From contig JASLEW010000303.1 of the NCBI GenBank assembly GCA_030150965.1, positions 1 through 12,932 on the forward strand: a stretch of 12,932 nucleotides of DNA, written 5' to 3'. Numbering within the stretch: position 1 is the first letter of the stretch; every line of letters begins with the position of its first letter. The DNA comes from Thermoanaerobaculia bacterium. Lineage in GTDB: Bacteria; Acidobacteriota; Thermoanaerobaculia; Multivoradales; UBA5704. Of the stretch, positions 1 to 7,575 are shown one piece after another. The position numbers and the translations under genes were made by a program. The notes beneath the pieces are model-generated. The model worked only from the letters and a program-made list of their open reading frames with translations. It was not told the DNA's origin and searched no databases.

Positions 1-340
1 CGTGGCCCGGGGCCGCCGCCCCGCCGCCGTTCGCCGCCCCCCCCGGCGGCGCCTGCGGGGTGGGCTCCTCGCCCCCCCCCTCGCCCAGCTCGATGTCCTC
101 CATCGCCTCGACGTCCGCCGCCACGTCGCTGACGTAGAGGAAGGCGTCGCGCTCCAGCCCCACGTCCACGAAGGCGGCCTGCATGCCGGGCAGCACGCGC
201 GTCACCCGCCCCTTGTAGACGTTGCCCACCAGGCCGCGGTGGCGGCGGCGCTCGACGAAGATCTCGGTCAGCCGGTCGTCCTCCAGCACCGCGATGCGGG
301 TCTGGTGCGGATCGCTCTCGATCAGCATCTTCTGGGTCAT
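1..340 (-). CDS. rng: Ribonuclease E/G, N-terminal part (runs off the left edge)
   Basis: This is the first 113 codons of an RNase E/G family endoribonuclease, which processes rRNA precursors and degrades mRNA in the cytoplasm. The start is ATG at 340, with GAGAGG at 350-355 nine bases upstream. The protein opens MTQKMLIESDPHQTRIAVLE, and then has the family signature GLVGNVYKGRVTRVLPGMQA followed by AFVDVGLERDAFLYVSDV. This is the start of the S1 RNA-binding domain and is colinear with E. coli RNase G. From about residue 74 the reading becomes acidic and then rich in Gly, Pro and Ala. It stays so to the edge, as an insertion inside the S1 region. The catalytic DNase-I-like domain and zinc link lie outside the window. 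The gene follows rodA by 41 bases on the same strand, so it is probably the last gene of the elongasome operon. RNase E versus G cannot be decided without the C-terminus. Confidence 0.92.
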   Translation of the reverse strand, partial: MTQKMLIESDPHQTRIAVLEDDRLTEIFVERRRHRGLVGNVYKGRVTRVLPGMQAAFVDVGLERDAFLYVSDVAADVEAMEDIELGEGGGEEPTPQAPPGGAANGGGAAAPGH

Positions 341-381
341 CGCCACCGGCCTCTCATGGATGTCCCGCCCGTCCGCCCGGC

Positions 382-1494
382 TCAGCGGTTGACGTAGCGC
401 CGCAGATCGACCCCCAGCATCAGGCCGGTGCCGAAGAAGTTGACCATGGTGAACGAGCCGCCGTAGGACAGGAAGGGGAGCGGGATGCCGGTGATCGGCA
501 CGAAGCCGGCGACCATCGACGAGTTGTAGACGATGTGGAAGCAGAGCACCGACAGGATCCCGGTGACCAGCAGGATGCCGGCGCGGTCCCGCGCCCGCAT
601 GGCGATGCGGGCGGCGCTCGCCACGTACCAGGCGTAGAGCGCCAGCACCGCCAGCACCCCGAGGAACCCCCACTCCTCGGCCAGCACCGAGAGCACGAAG
701 TCGGTGTGGCGCACCGGCAGGAAGCGCAGCTGGCTCTGCGTGCCCTGCATGTAGCCCTTGCCCAGCATCTGCCCCGAGCCGACGGCGATCTTGCTCTGCC
801 GCACCTGGTAGCCGGCGCCCAGCGGGTCGCTCTCCGGCGACAGGAAGGTGAGCACCCGCTGGCGCTGGTAGCCGCGCATGCCGAACGCCCACATGCCGGC
901 GCCGACCACGATCCCGATGACCGCCGCCGCCACCAGCACCCGCAGCCGGATGCCGGCCACCAGCAGCATGCCGATCATGATCGGCGCGAACATCAGCGAG
1001 CCGCCCATGTCCGGCTCGAGCAGCACCAGCACCATCGGCACGGCGACGATCGCCACCGCCACCAGGATCTGCGGCAGCTCGAGCACCCGGCGGTTGAGCC
1101 CGGAGAGATAGCGGGCGACGAACAGGATGGTCGCCAGCTTGGCGAACTCGGACGGCTGGAACTGCCACGGGCCGATGCGGAACCAGTGCGCGGCGCCGAA
1201 GTGCGCCACCCCGGCGACCAGCACCAGCACCAGCAGCACCAGGCCGGCGGCGTAGAGCACCAGGGAGAAATCGAGCAGCACGTGGTAGTCGATGCTCATG
1301 CCGCCGACCAGCATCAGGACGCCGATGCCGATCCACAGCGCCTGGCGCGGCAGGTAGTCGACCGGCATCTCCGAGCTGGCGCTGTGCACGGTGGCGAGGC
1401 CCACCGCCGACAGCAGCAGCAGCGACAGCAGCAGGCTGCCGTCGATCGAGGAGAGGTGCCGGAGAGCCGGCTTCTCCTCAGGGCGTAGATTCAT
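382..1494 (-). CDS. rodA: RodA, SEDS-family peptidoglycan glycosyltransferase
   Basis: RodA polymerises lipid II into glycan strands in the inner membrane and works as a pair with PBP2 during lateral wall growth. The product is 370 residues, the normal family length, and is almost entirely hydrophobic with about ten predicted membrane spans. Visible family motifs are FQPSEFAK (112-119), EPD (160-162), LPVRHTDF (259-266) and GIPLPFLSYGGS (336-347). D265 in the HTDF motif matches the Asp known to be essential in RodA proteins. The ATG at 1494 has a strong GAGGGG ribosome site. The start lies inside the end of mrdA (17 bp overlap), so translation is probably coupled. The motif set and the partner next door favour RodA over FtsW. 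No defects were seen. Confidence 0.97.
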   Translation of the reverse strand: MNLRPEEKPALRHLSSIDGSLLLSLLLLSAVGLATVHSASSEMPVDYLPRQALWIGIGVLMLVGGMSIDYHVLLDFSLVLYAAGLVLLVLVLVAGVAHFGAAHWFRIGPWQFQPSEFAKLATILFVARYLSGLNRRVLELPQILVAVAIVAVPMVLVLLEPDMGGSLMFAPIMIGMLLVAGIRLRVLVAAAVIGIVVGAGMWAFGMRGYQRQRVLTFLSPESDPLGAGYQVRQSKIAVGSGQMLGKGYMQGTQSQLRFLPVRHTDFVLSVLAEEWGFLGVLAVLALYAWYVASAARIAMRARDRAGILLVTGILSVLCFHIVYNSSMVAGFVPITGIPLPFLSYGGSFTMVNFFGTGLMLGVDLRRYVNR

Positions 1495-3277
1495 GTCCCC
1501 CCTCGATGGCGAGGACCTTCTGGTAGATCGCCTTGGCGATCGGCGCCGCGTTGTGCCCCGAGCCGCCGTGCTCGACGAACACCGAGACCACCAGGCGCGG
1601 CGCCTCCGCCGGCGCGAACGAGGTGAACCAGCCGTGGTCGCGGTACTTGAAGGGCAGCGTCTCCGCCTTGGTGCGCACCTTCTGGGCGATCACCTGCACG
1701 CTGCCGGTCTTGCCGGCCACCTCGGCGGCGCGCGGAAAGCCGGTGCCGAAGGCGGTGCCGCCCGGCTCGTTGACCACCGCCCACAGCCCCTGGCGCACCA
1801 CCTCGAGCGCGTGCGGATCGAGGTCGGTCTTCTGCGGCGGCGGATACGGCAGGTTGGCCACCAGGTGCGGCGTCACCCGGTAGCCGCCGTTGGCCACCAC
1901 CGCGGTCATCTCCGCCATCTGCAGCGGCGTCAGCAGCATCGGCCCCTGGCCGATGGCCACCGAGATGGTCTCGCCGGCGTACCAGGGCTGGCGGCGGGCC
2001 TTGAGGCTCCAGGCCGAGTCGGGCACCAGCCCCTCCTTCTCGCCGGGGATGTCGACGCCGGTCGGGGCGCCGAGGCCGAACATCCGCGCGTAGCGGGCGA
2101 TGCGCTCGATGCCCAGGCGCTGCCCGAGGTGGTAGAAGAACACGTCGCAGGAGTGCTCCAGCGCCTCGCGCACGTTGACCGAGCCGTGGCCGTTCTTGTT
2201 CCAGCAGCGGAAGGGATGGTTGTAGATCACCGTCCCGCCGGAGCAGTTGACGCGGAAGCTCTCGTCGATCAGGTGCTCGGAGAGGCCGGCCGTGGCCATC
2301 ACCATCTTGAAGGTGGACCCCGGCGAGTAGGCGTTCTGCAGGGCGCGGTTCTGCAGCGGGTTGTTGGGCGCGGCGAGCAGCGCCTGCCAGTCCTCCTCGT
2401 CCAGCCGGTGGGTGAACAGGTTGGAGTTGAAGGACGGGGAGGAGACCAGCGCCAGCAGCTCGCCGTTGCGCGGGTCCATGACGATGATCGCCCCCACCTT
2501 GTCGGGCCCGTCGAGCCAGGACGCGGCCTCCTGCTGCAGCTCCAGGTCGAGGGTCAGGTGGAGGTCGCGGCCGGCGATGGCGGCGTGGCGGGCGTACTCG
2601 CGCAGCAGCTGGCCGCGGCTGTCCACCACCACCACCCGCTCGCCGTCCTGGCCGCGCAGCACCTCGTCGTAGCGCTTCTCGATCCCCTTCTTGCCGGTCA
2701 GGTCGCCGGCCGCGACGGCGCCGGCGGCGCTCTCCATCTCCTCCGGCGTCGCCTCGCCGATGTAGCCGATGACGTGCGCCGTCTGCTCGCGGTGGCGGTA
2801 GAGGCGCGACTGCTGCACCTCCACCTCGAACTCCGGGAACTCCAGGCTGCGCACGTCGATGCGCGCCATCTGCGCCAGGCTCATGTTCTCGGCCAGCAGC
2901 ACCGGCTTGAACACCGGCACGCTGCGGTAGCGCTCCATCACCTCGCCGAGGCCGGCCGCCGGCCGGCCGAGGGCGGTGGCGGCGAAGGCCAGGCTGCGGT
3001 TGAGGTCGGCGGCGCGGCTGCGGTCGACGAGCAGGTTGTAGCTCGGCAGGTTCTCGACCAGCAGCCGCCCGCGGCGGTCGAAGATCAGGCCGCGCGGCGC
3101 GATGATCGGCAGCTTGCGCAGCCGGTTGTTCTCCGCCAGCTCGCGGTAGTAGTCGCCCTGGGCGATCTGCACGTACCAGAAGCCCGAGGCGATGACCACC
3201 AGCAGGCCGGTGATGGTCACCGCCAGGATGCGCACGCGGCCGACGAGATCGTCGCGGTGCTCACGGACTACCTGCAT
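1478..3277 (-). CDS. mrdA: Penicillin-binding protein 2 (elongasome transpeptidase)
   Basis: This is the class B transpeptidase that cross-links new peptidoglycan in the side wall and is RodA's partner. The 599 residues comprise a short cytoplasmic tail and one membrane anchor (about 16-38), a dimerisation/pedestal domain (about 55-225, with PRGLIFDRRGRLL), and a transpeptidase domain (about 260-592). Active-site motifs are intact: STFK with the acyl-serine S321, SCD at 376-378, and KTG at 523-525. C345, C358, H364 and C377 could form a metal site next to the active site. The start at 3277 was chosen because GGAGAGG (3286-3292) lies eight bases before it and the protein then begins at the usual point. 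The frame stays open 64 codons further upstream, but that stretch is intergenic in character (see rejected items). The gene overlaps rodA by 17 bp and is separated from mreD by 226 bp. Confidence 0.97.
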   Translation of the reverse strand: MQVVREHRDDLVGRVRILAVTITGLLVVIASGFWYVQIAQGDYYRELAENNRLRKLPIIAPRGLIFDRRGRLLVENLPSYNLLVDRSRAADLNRSLAFAATALGRPAAGLGEVMERYRSVPVFKPVLLAENMSLAQMARIDVRSLEFPEFEVEVQQSRLYRHREQTAHVIGYIGEATPEEMESAAGAVAAGDLTGKKGIEKRYDEVLRGQDGERVVVVDSRGQLLREYARHAAIAGRDLHLTLDLELQQEAASWLDGPDKVGAIIVMDPRNGELLALVSSPSFNSNLFTHRLDEEDWQALLAAPNNPLQNRALQNAYSPGSTFKMVMATAGLSEHLIDESFRVNCSGGTVIYNHPFRCWNKNGHGSVNVREALEHSCDVFFYHLGQRLGIERIARYARMFGLGAPTGVDIPGEKEGLVPDSAWSLKARRQPWYAGETISVAIGQGPMLLTPLQMAEMTAVVANGGYRVTPHLVANLPYPPPQKTDLDPHALEVVRQGLWAVVNEPGGTAFGTGFPRAAEVAGKTGSVQVIAQKVRTKAETLPFKYRDHGWFTSFAPAEAPRLVVSVFVEHGGSGHNAAPIAKAIYQKVLAIEGGHESTP

Positions 3278-3380
3278 GGGTTGAGCCTCTCCATTGATAG
3301 CCCCCACCCTACCAGCTGCGAACAGGGCGCTGATGGTCTTCTCGAAGCGTCGATCGGATCGCCCCCCCGAACCCCTCGAT

Positions 3381-3410
3381 CCCCTTCCCACCCCTCCGGG
3401 GGGGAAGGGG
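3381..3410 (-). other. GC-rich stem-loop in the mreD-mrdA gap (proximal to mrdA)
   Basis: CCCCTTCCC at 3381-3389 pairs perfectly with GGGAAGGGG at 3402-3410. With one bulged base the stem can extend by about three more C-G pairs around a small loop. In the minus-strand transcript it lies about 100 bases before the mrdA start. No run of U follows it, so it does not look like a classical intrinsic terminator. It could be an RNA processing or stability element, or an ordinary intergenic palindrome. Confidence 0.6.
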
Positions 3411-3432
3411 ACGCCGCCGAGCTCCGGCGAGT

Positions 3433-3458
3433 GTCGCTGGCCACAGCCGGCCAGCGAC
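3433..3458 (-). other. Perfect 10-bp stem-loop after mreD
   Basis: GTCGCTGGCC (3433-3442) and GGCCAGCGAC (3449-3458) are exact reverse complements around a six-base loop. In the transcript the hairpin begins about 45 bases after the mreD stop. It is the nearer to mreD of two hairpins in the gap. It lacks a U-tract, so it is a poor candidate for a full terminator. It is well placed for an attenuator, an RNase-resistant 3' end for mreBCD, or a processing site that sets mreBCD and mrdA-rodA levels separately. Confidence 0.6.
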
Positions 3459-3503
3459 CACCCTTTCACTTCGACCAGAGTTTCTCAAGTTTTTTCCAAC
3501 GCG

Positions 3504-4019
3504 TCACTCCAGCCGCAGCCGGCCCATCCGCCCGCGGCGCCGCGCCTCGACCGCCACCCCGAAGCGCCGCATCGCGGTGTGCAGGAGGGTCGCCAGCAGC
3601 CCGGTGGCGGCGGCCTTCTCCGCCATCCCGAGCGGCACCGGCAGCGTCGGGCTGGGCAGCAGCAGGAAGGCGAGCACGCCCAGGATCACCTGCTGGACGA
3701 GCGACGCCAGGCTGACCACCGCCAGCACCCCGGTGGCCCGGTGGATCACCAGGCGCTGCGCCAAGCGGGCGATGCCGTAGGCGATCGCGGTGTCGGCGAA
3801 GCCGAAGAGCCCCGAGGGGCCGCCGGTCAGGGAATCTTGCACCAAACCGGCGGCCAGGCCAAAGAGCAGCGCCGGCAGCGAGCTCCCCTCGAGCGCAAAC
3901 AGCGCCACCACCGCCAGGAACACGTCCACCCGCAGCGGGAACGTCGGCAGCAGCCGGGTGCCGGCCAGGTGCACGACGACCGCCAGCGCCAGGGCGGCGA
4001 GCAGCTTAGCGGCGCGCAC
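3504..4019 (-). CDS. mreD: MreD, rod-shape membrane protein
   Basis: MreD is a small integral membrane protein of the elongasome that associates with MreC and modulates its action on PBP2-RodA. The product is 171 residues, with five to six hydrophobic segments and a basic C-terminal tail. The family signature is in the loop GLVQDSLTGGPSGLFGFA (58-75). The start is GTG at 4019, inside the last codons of mreC (14 bp overlap), which suggests translational coupling. Later starts would remove the first membrane span. The identification rests on the D-x-x-x-G-x-x-x-G-L-x-G-F motif, the size and the position, since MreD sequences are otherwise poorly conserved. Confidence 0.93.
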   Translation of the reverse strand: MRAAKLLAALALAVVVHLAGTRLLPTFPLRVDVFLAVVALFALEGSSLPALLFGLAAGLVQDSLTGGPSGLFGFADTAIAYGIARLAQRLVIHRATGVLAVVSLASLVQQVILGVLAFLLLPSPTLPVPLGMAEKAAATGLLATLLHTAMRRFGVAVEARRRGRMGRLRLE

Positions 4020-4857
4020 CGGGGACCGCCCTGGCCACGTCGAGCGGCACCGGCGCGTGCTCCAGGAGGTATACCTGGTCGAGGGCGCCGAAGTCGACCG
4101 CCGGCACGAGCCGGATCTTGTGGAACAGCTGGCCGCCCGGCTCGATCGCCACCACCGACCCCACCGGGATGCCGCGCGGATAGATGCCGTCGATGCCGGC
4201 GGTGAGGACGACGTCGCCCGGCCGCACGTCGGCCGACAGCGGCACGAAGTCGAGGGTCAGGCCGCTCCCCTCCTGGCCGCTGCCGCGCACCAGCCCCTGG
4301 TGACGGGTGCGCAGGATCATGCCGCCCACCGCGGCCGAGCGGTCGGTGATGAGCTGCACCTTGGCGTAGGGGCCGGAGACCAGGAGCACCCGCCCCACCA
4401 GGCCGGAGGAGGCGAGCACCGGCTGATCGGGCACCGCCGGGGCCGCCCCGGTGTAGAGCAGCAGCGAGCGCAGCCAGGAGGCATGGTCGGCATAGATCAC
4501 GTCCACGGCGCGGATCTGGCCGACCAGCGGCGCGTTGTAGCGCAGCGCCTCGCCCAGCCGCGAAAGCTCCTGCTCGACGTCGCCGTAGCGCAGCAGGCGG
4601 AGGCGCAGCTGCTCGACCTCCCGCCGCAGGCGGGCGTTCTCGGCCACCAGCTGCCCGTGCAGCGCGGAGCGGCGGCCGACCTCCGACACGCCGTCGCCCA
4701 GGGCGCCGACCAGGCGCGCCGCCGGGCCGACGATGCGCATGCCGGCCTTCTCGGCGACGGTGGGGGCCCTGCCGCTGCGCGCCCCCTGGACGGCGATGAG
4801 CACGAACTGCCCGATGAGCAGGACGATCAGCAGGTAGCCGGTGCGGCGCTCATCCAT
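4006..4857 (-). CDS. mreC: MreC, periplasmic elongasome scaffold
   Basis: MreC is anchored in the inner membrane and projects into the periplasm, where it binds and activates PBP2. The 283 residues show a single membrane span (about 7-24), then a charged heptad-rich coiled coil (about 64-103, with LVAENARLRREVEQLRLRLL), and then the paired beta domains (about 108-265). The family motifs SGLVGRV (151-157) and GIYPRGIPVGSV (224-235) are present. The ATG at 4857 has no clear ribosome site within the usual distance. The mreB stop is only 39 bases upstream, so initiation may depend on ribosomes finishing mreB. The length is typical of the family, and the C-terminus overlaps mreD. Confidence 0.96.
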   Translation of the reverse strand: MDERRTGYLLIVLLIGQFVLIAVQGARSGRAPTVAEKAGMRIVGPAARLVGALGDGVSEVGRRSALHGQLVAENARLRREVEQLRLRLLRYGDVEQELSRLGEALRYNAPLVGQIRAVDVIYADHASWLRSLLLYTGAAPAVPDQPVLASSGLVGRVLLVSGPYAKVQLITDRSAAVGGMILRTRHQGLVRGSGQEGSGLTLDFVPLSADVRPGDVVLTAGIDGIYPRGIPVGSVVAIEPGGQLFHKIRLVPAVDFGALDQVYLLEHAPVPLDVARAVPGARR

Positions 4858-4896
4858 GGAAAGCTGCGGCGGCGCACCCCGGCGGCCGGGTGTCCA

Positions 4897-5922
4897 CTAC
4901 CGGATCGAGACCTTGCGCAGCAGGTCGATGTCGGAGAGCACCCGGCCGGTGCCCAGGACCACCGAGGCCAGGGGATCCTCGGCCAGCACCACCGGCAGCC
5001 CGGTCTCGTCGCGCAGCCGCTGGTCCAGGTTGCGCAGCAGGGCGCCGCCGCCGGAGAGCACGATCCCCTTGTCCATGATGTCGGCGGAGAGCTCGGGGGG
5101 CGTGCGCTCGAGCGCCATGCGCACCGCCTCCACGATGGTCGCCACCGGCTCCGCCAGCGCGTCGCGGATCTCCTCGTCGGAGATGGAGAGCGTCTTGGGG
5201 ACGCCCTCGACCAGGTCGCGCCCCTTGATGTCGAGCTTGATCTCCTCCTTGAGCGGGTAGGCGGAGCCGAGCTCGATCTTGATGATCTCGGCGGTGCGCT
5301 CGCCGATCAGCAGGTTGTACTTGCGCTTCAGGTACTGGATGATGGCCACGTCCATCTCGTTGCCGGCGATGCGCACCGAGCGGCTGTAGACGGTGCCGGC
5401 GAGCGAGATGACGGCGACGTCGGTGGTGCCGCCGCCGATGTCCACGATCATGTTGCCGGACGGCTCGGTGATCGGCAGGCCGGCGCCGATCGCCGCCATC
5501 ATCGCCTGCTCGACCAGGAAGACCTCGGAGGCGCCGGCGCGCATCGCCGAGTCGCGCACCGCCCGCTTCTCCACCTGGGTGATCTCCGACGGCACGCCGA
5601 TGACGATGCGCGGGTGGACGTACATCTTGCGCCCGTGCGCCTTCTTGATGAAGTATTCCAACATCCGCTCCGTCACCTCGAAGTCGGCGATCACGCCGTC
5701 CTTCATCGGGCGGATGGACTCGATGTTGCCGGGGGTGCGGCCGAGCATCTCCTTGGCCTCGATGCCGACCGCCTCGATGCGGTTGGTGAGCTTGTTGATC
5801 ACCACCACCGAGGGCTCGCGCACCACGATCCCCTGGTTGCTCGCGTAGACCAGGGTGTTGGCCGTCCCCAGGTCGATGGCGAGATCCTTCGAAAAGTAGC
5901 GCAGCAAGGACGCGAGGGGCAT
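4897..5922 (-). CDS. mreB: MreB, actin-like rod-shape cytoskeleton
   Basis: MreB is a cytoplasmic actin homologue that polymerises with ATP on the inner face of the membrane and guides the elongasome. The 341-residue product has all the nucleotide-site motifs: phosphate-1 IDLGTANT (16-23), PSEIT (111-115), the VEQA motif with the likely catalytic E138, phosphate-2 DIGGGTTDVAVISL (161-174), and the adenosine motif GIVLSGGGALL (286-296). The N-terminal segment LASLLRYF is amphipathic, as expected for membrane binding. The ATG at 5922 is preferred over the adjacent in-frame TTG at 5925 because AGGAAGG lies at a usable distance. The FecR-like gene ends 86 bases upstream, and mreC starts 39 bases downstream. 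Confidence 0.98.
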   Translation of the reverse strand: MPLASLLRYFSKDLAIDLGTANTLVYASNQGIVVREPSVVVINKLTNRIEAVGIEAKEMLGRTPGNIESIRPMKDGVIADFEVTERMLEYFIKKAHGRKMYVHPRIVIGVPSEITQVEKRAVRDSAMRAGASEVFLVEQAMMAAIGAGLPITEPSGNMIVDIGGGTTDVAVISLAGTVYSRSVRIAGNEMDVAIIQYLKRKYNLLIGERTAEIIKIELGSAYPLKEEIKLDIKGRDLVEGVPKTLSISDEEIRDALAEPVATIVEAVRMALERTPPELSADIMDKGIVLSGGGALLRNLDQRLRDETGLPVVLAEDPLASVVLGTGRVLSDIDLLRKVSIR

Positions 5923-6008
5923 CAAACCTTCCTATTCTCTTGGTATCGCCGCGGCGCCAGACGGCGGCGGCCGGTCGGATCCGGTGTCCCGCCAGCGCGG
6001 GCCACGTG

Positions 6009-7547
6009 CTACGGACTCTCCACCAATACCCGGCGGCGGCGCACGGTCTCACTCCCCCAGCGGTCGCGCGCCCGGACCTCGATAAAGCTCCACCCTTCTT
6101 TATTGAACTGAACAGTTTTCTTGAACGAGCCGTCCGCCTCGACGCCGGCCTGCTCACCGTTGATCTCCAGCCGCACGCCGGGAGTGCAGCGCCCGGCGAC
6201 GATGAAGATACTACCGTAGGATTTGACGTCCGCGAGGTCGATCTCGGGGGGAGCCTCGGGGCGCTCGCCGCCCCTGGCGCCGCCGCTGCCGGCGGGCGCG
6301 ACGCGGAACCTGCGCGGCCGGCTCCACGGCCCCTCGTAGCCCTCGCGGCTGAAGGCCGCGACCCGCCAGAAGAACGTCCCCTCGCCGCGCAGGCCGAGGG
6401 TGGCCCGGGTGCGCACCCGGTTGTCGACGTTGACCAGGTTGTCGACGAACAGATGGTTGCGCGACACCTGGAGCGCGTAGCGGGTCGAGCCGGCCACCGG
6501 GCTCCAGCTGAGCACCAGGGTGGGGGAGCGGTCGAGCTCCAGCTCGCGGTTGTCGGCGGGCTCGACCGGCTCGGGGGGCGGCGGGAGCCTCTCGGCCTGC
6601 GACAGCAGGTCGCCGTTCTGCACCACCTGCTGCAGCTCGCCGACCTGGCGGGTCAGGCCCCCCTTGGACGCCAGCTCCATGCCGCCGCGCAGGGCGCCGA
6701 AGCGGCCGCGGTTGGCGTTGCGGTCGTAGGTCACGAACGCCTCCGAGTCCTCGCGCACGCTGGCGGTGGCGCCCGGGGTCTTGACCTGGCTGGGGCGGCT
6801 GGCGGTGTTGAGGTTGACCCAGCCGTACTCCATCTGGATGGCCTGGCCGCCCGCGGCCGGGCCGCCGCCCCTGGCCTCGGCACCGCCGGCGCCGCCGCTG
6901 CCACCCCTGCCGCCGGCGGCATTGCCGGCGCCGCCGGCGGCGTCGGAGCCGGCCGCGCCGCCGGCGCCGGCGGAGAGCACGAACTGGGTGTTGGAGCGCA
7001 CGGTGTAGAGGGTGCCGTCGAGGAACATGACCTCGGCCGAGCCGCCGTCGCCGGTGCGCACGTAGTCGCCGGTGCGCAGCGGCATGCGGGGCCGCGCCTC
7101 CTCCCAGCTGCCGCTGTCGGCGCGCTTGATCTCGACCGTGCCCTGAAGCGAGACGAACTGCGCCTGGCCGCCGGAGGTGGTGAGGTCGAGGATGGACTGG
7201 AGGAGCTTGCGGCAGGTGACGGCGCTCGCCAGGGCGGTGCGGAACCGCCCCTGGGCGAAGTCGGCGCGGGCCTCCTGGAGGCTGCGCGCCCCGGCGTCGT
7301 ACTCGTTGCGGTACTCGCCGGTGCGCTGGTCGGCGCTGACCTGGGTCAGCAGGCGCTGGTCCTCCTCGATGGTCGAGCGGGCGTCGCGCTCCAGGTTCCT
7401 GAGCGCCCACGAGCGGTAGACCAGGTAGCCGGCGCCCAGGGCGGCGGCGATGAGCAGGAGCAAGATCCAGCCGCGCAGCGTATCGACGGAGATGCTGTAC
7501 CAATCCTTGCTCGTGCGGATCGGCTTGCGGGCGGGCAGCGCGGGCAC
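6009..7547 (-). CDS. Membrane-anchored FecR-domain protein with FnIII-like and Ig-like domains
   Basis: Function not known. The 512 residues read as a short basic cytoplasmic tail and one membrane span (about 26-44). A charged helical linker (48-118) follows, and then a FecR domain (about 128-310, with LRTGDYVRTGDGGSAEVMF and VKTPGATASVRE). This domain is split by a 40-residue Gly/Ala-rich insertion (193-236). Next come a proline-rich hinge (321-330), an FnIII-like unit (about 338-416, SWSPVAGSTRYALQVS...FFWRVAAF), and a terminal beta domain like glucodextranase domain B (about 433-510, PGVRLEINGE...VRARDRWG). Most of it should be periplasmic. The start is GTG at 7547, with GAGGGA at 7555-7560. 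Classical FecR proteins are anti-sigma regulators for TonB receptors, but neither a sigma factor nor a receptor is adjacent here. Its place at the head of the mre cluster suggests an envelope or cell-wall role (inference). Confidence 0.88.
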   Translation of the reverse strand: MPALPARKPIRTSKDWYSISVDTLRGWILLLLIAAALGAGYLVYRSWALRNLERDARSTIEEDQRLLTQVSADQRTGEYRNEYDAGARSLQEARADFAQGRFRTALASAVTCRKLLQSILDLTTSGGQAQFVSLQGTVEIKRADSGSWEEARPRMPLRTGDYVRTGDGGSAEVMFLDGTLYTVRSNTQFVLSAGAGGAAGSDAAGGAGNAAGGRGGSGGAGGAEARGGGPAAGGQAIQMEYGWVNLNTASRPSQVKTPGATASVREDSEAFVTYDRNANRGRFGALRGGMELASKGGLTRQVGELQQVVQNGDLLSQAERLPPPPEPVEPADNRELELDRSPTLVLSWSPVAGSTRYALQVSRNHLFVDNLVNVDNRVRTRATLGLRGEGTFFWRVAAFSREGYEGPWSRPRRFRVAPAGSGGARGGERPEAPPEIDLADVKSYGSIFIVAGRCTPGVRLEINGEQAGVEADGSFKKTVQFNKEGWSFIEVRARDRWGSETVRRRRVLVESP

Positions 7548-7575
7548 CGGAGGCTCCCTCGGCAGTGGGTCGAGG

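Noticed and set aside
3294..3322. A sigma-70-like promoter for mrdA (TTCGCA, 17 bases, TATCAA on the minus strand)
   Set aside because: The start point it predicts (about 3287) falls within the GGAGAGG ribosome site, so the message would lose part of that site. The matches are only four of six in each box.
3381..3458. Intrinsic terminators after mreD
   Set aside because: Both stems are strong, but neither is followed by a run of U in the transcript, and the downstream genes belong to the same complex.
3278..3469. A 64-codon N-terminal extension of PBP2
   Set aside because: The stretch translates the intergenic hairpin. It has no ribosome site at its start and would place a basic, low-complexity tail before the normal N-terminus. 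ATG at 3277 has GGAGAGG at the right distance.
1391..3715. A 774-codon open frame on the plus strand opposite rodA and mrdA
   Set aside because: It is antisense to two well-supported genes and rich in His, Arg, Gln and Ala repeats. It is the usual shadow of GC-rich codons, with no recognisable domain.
5923..5925. TTG as the mreB start
   Set aside because: It is one codon ahead of an ATG and leaves almost no spacing to AGGAAGG, so the ATG at 5922 is better.
3790..6111. A 773-codon open frame on the plus strand opposite mreB and mreC
   Set aside because: It is the same kind of shadow frame. The sense strand encodes full-length MreB and MreC with all motifs.
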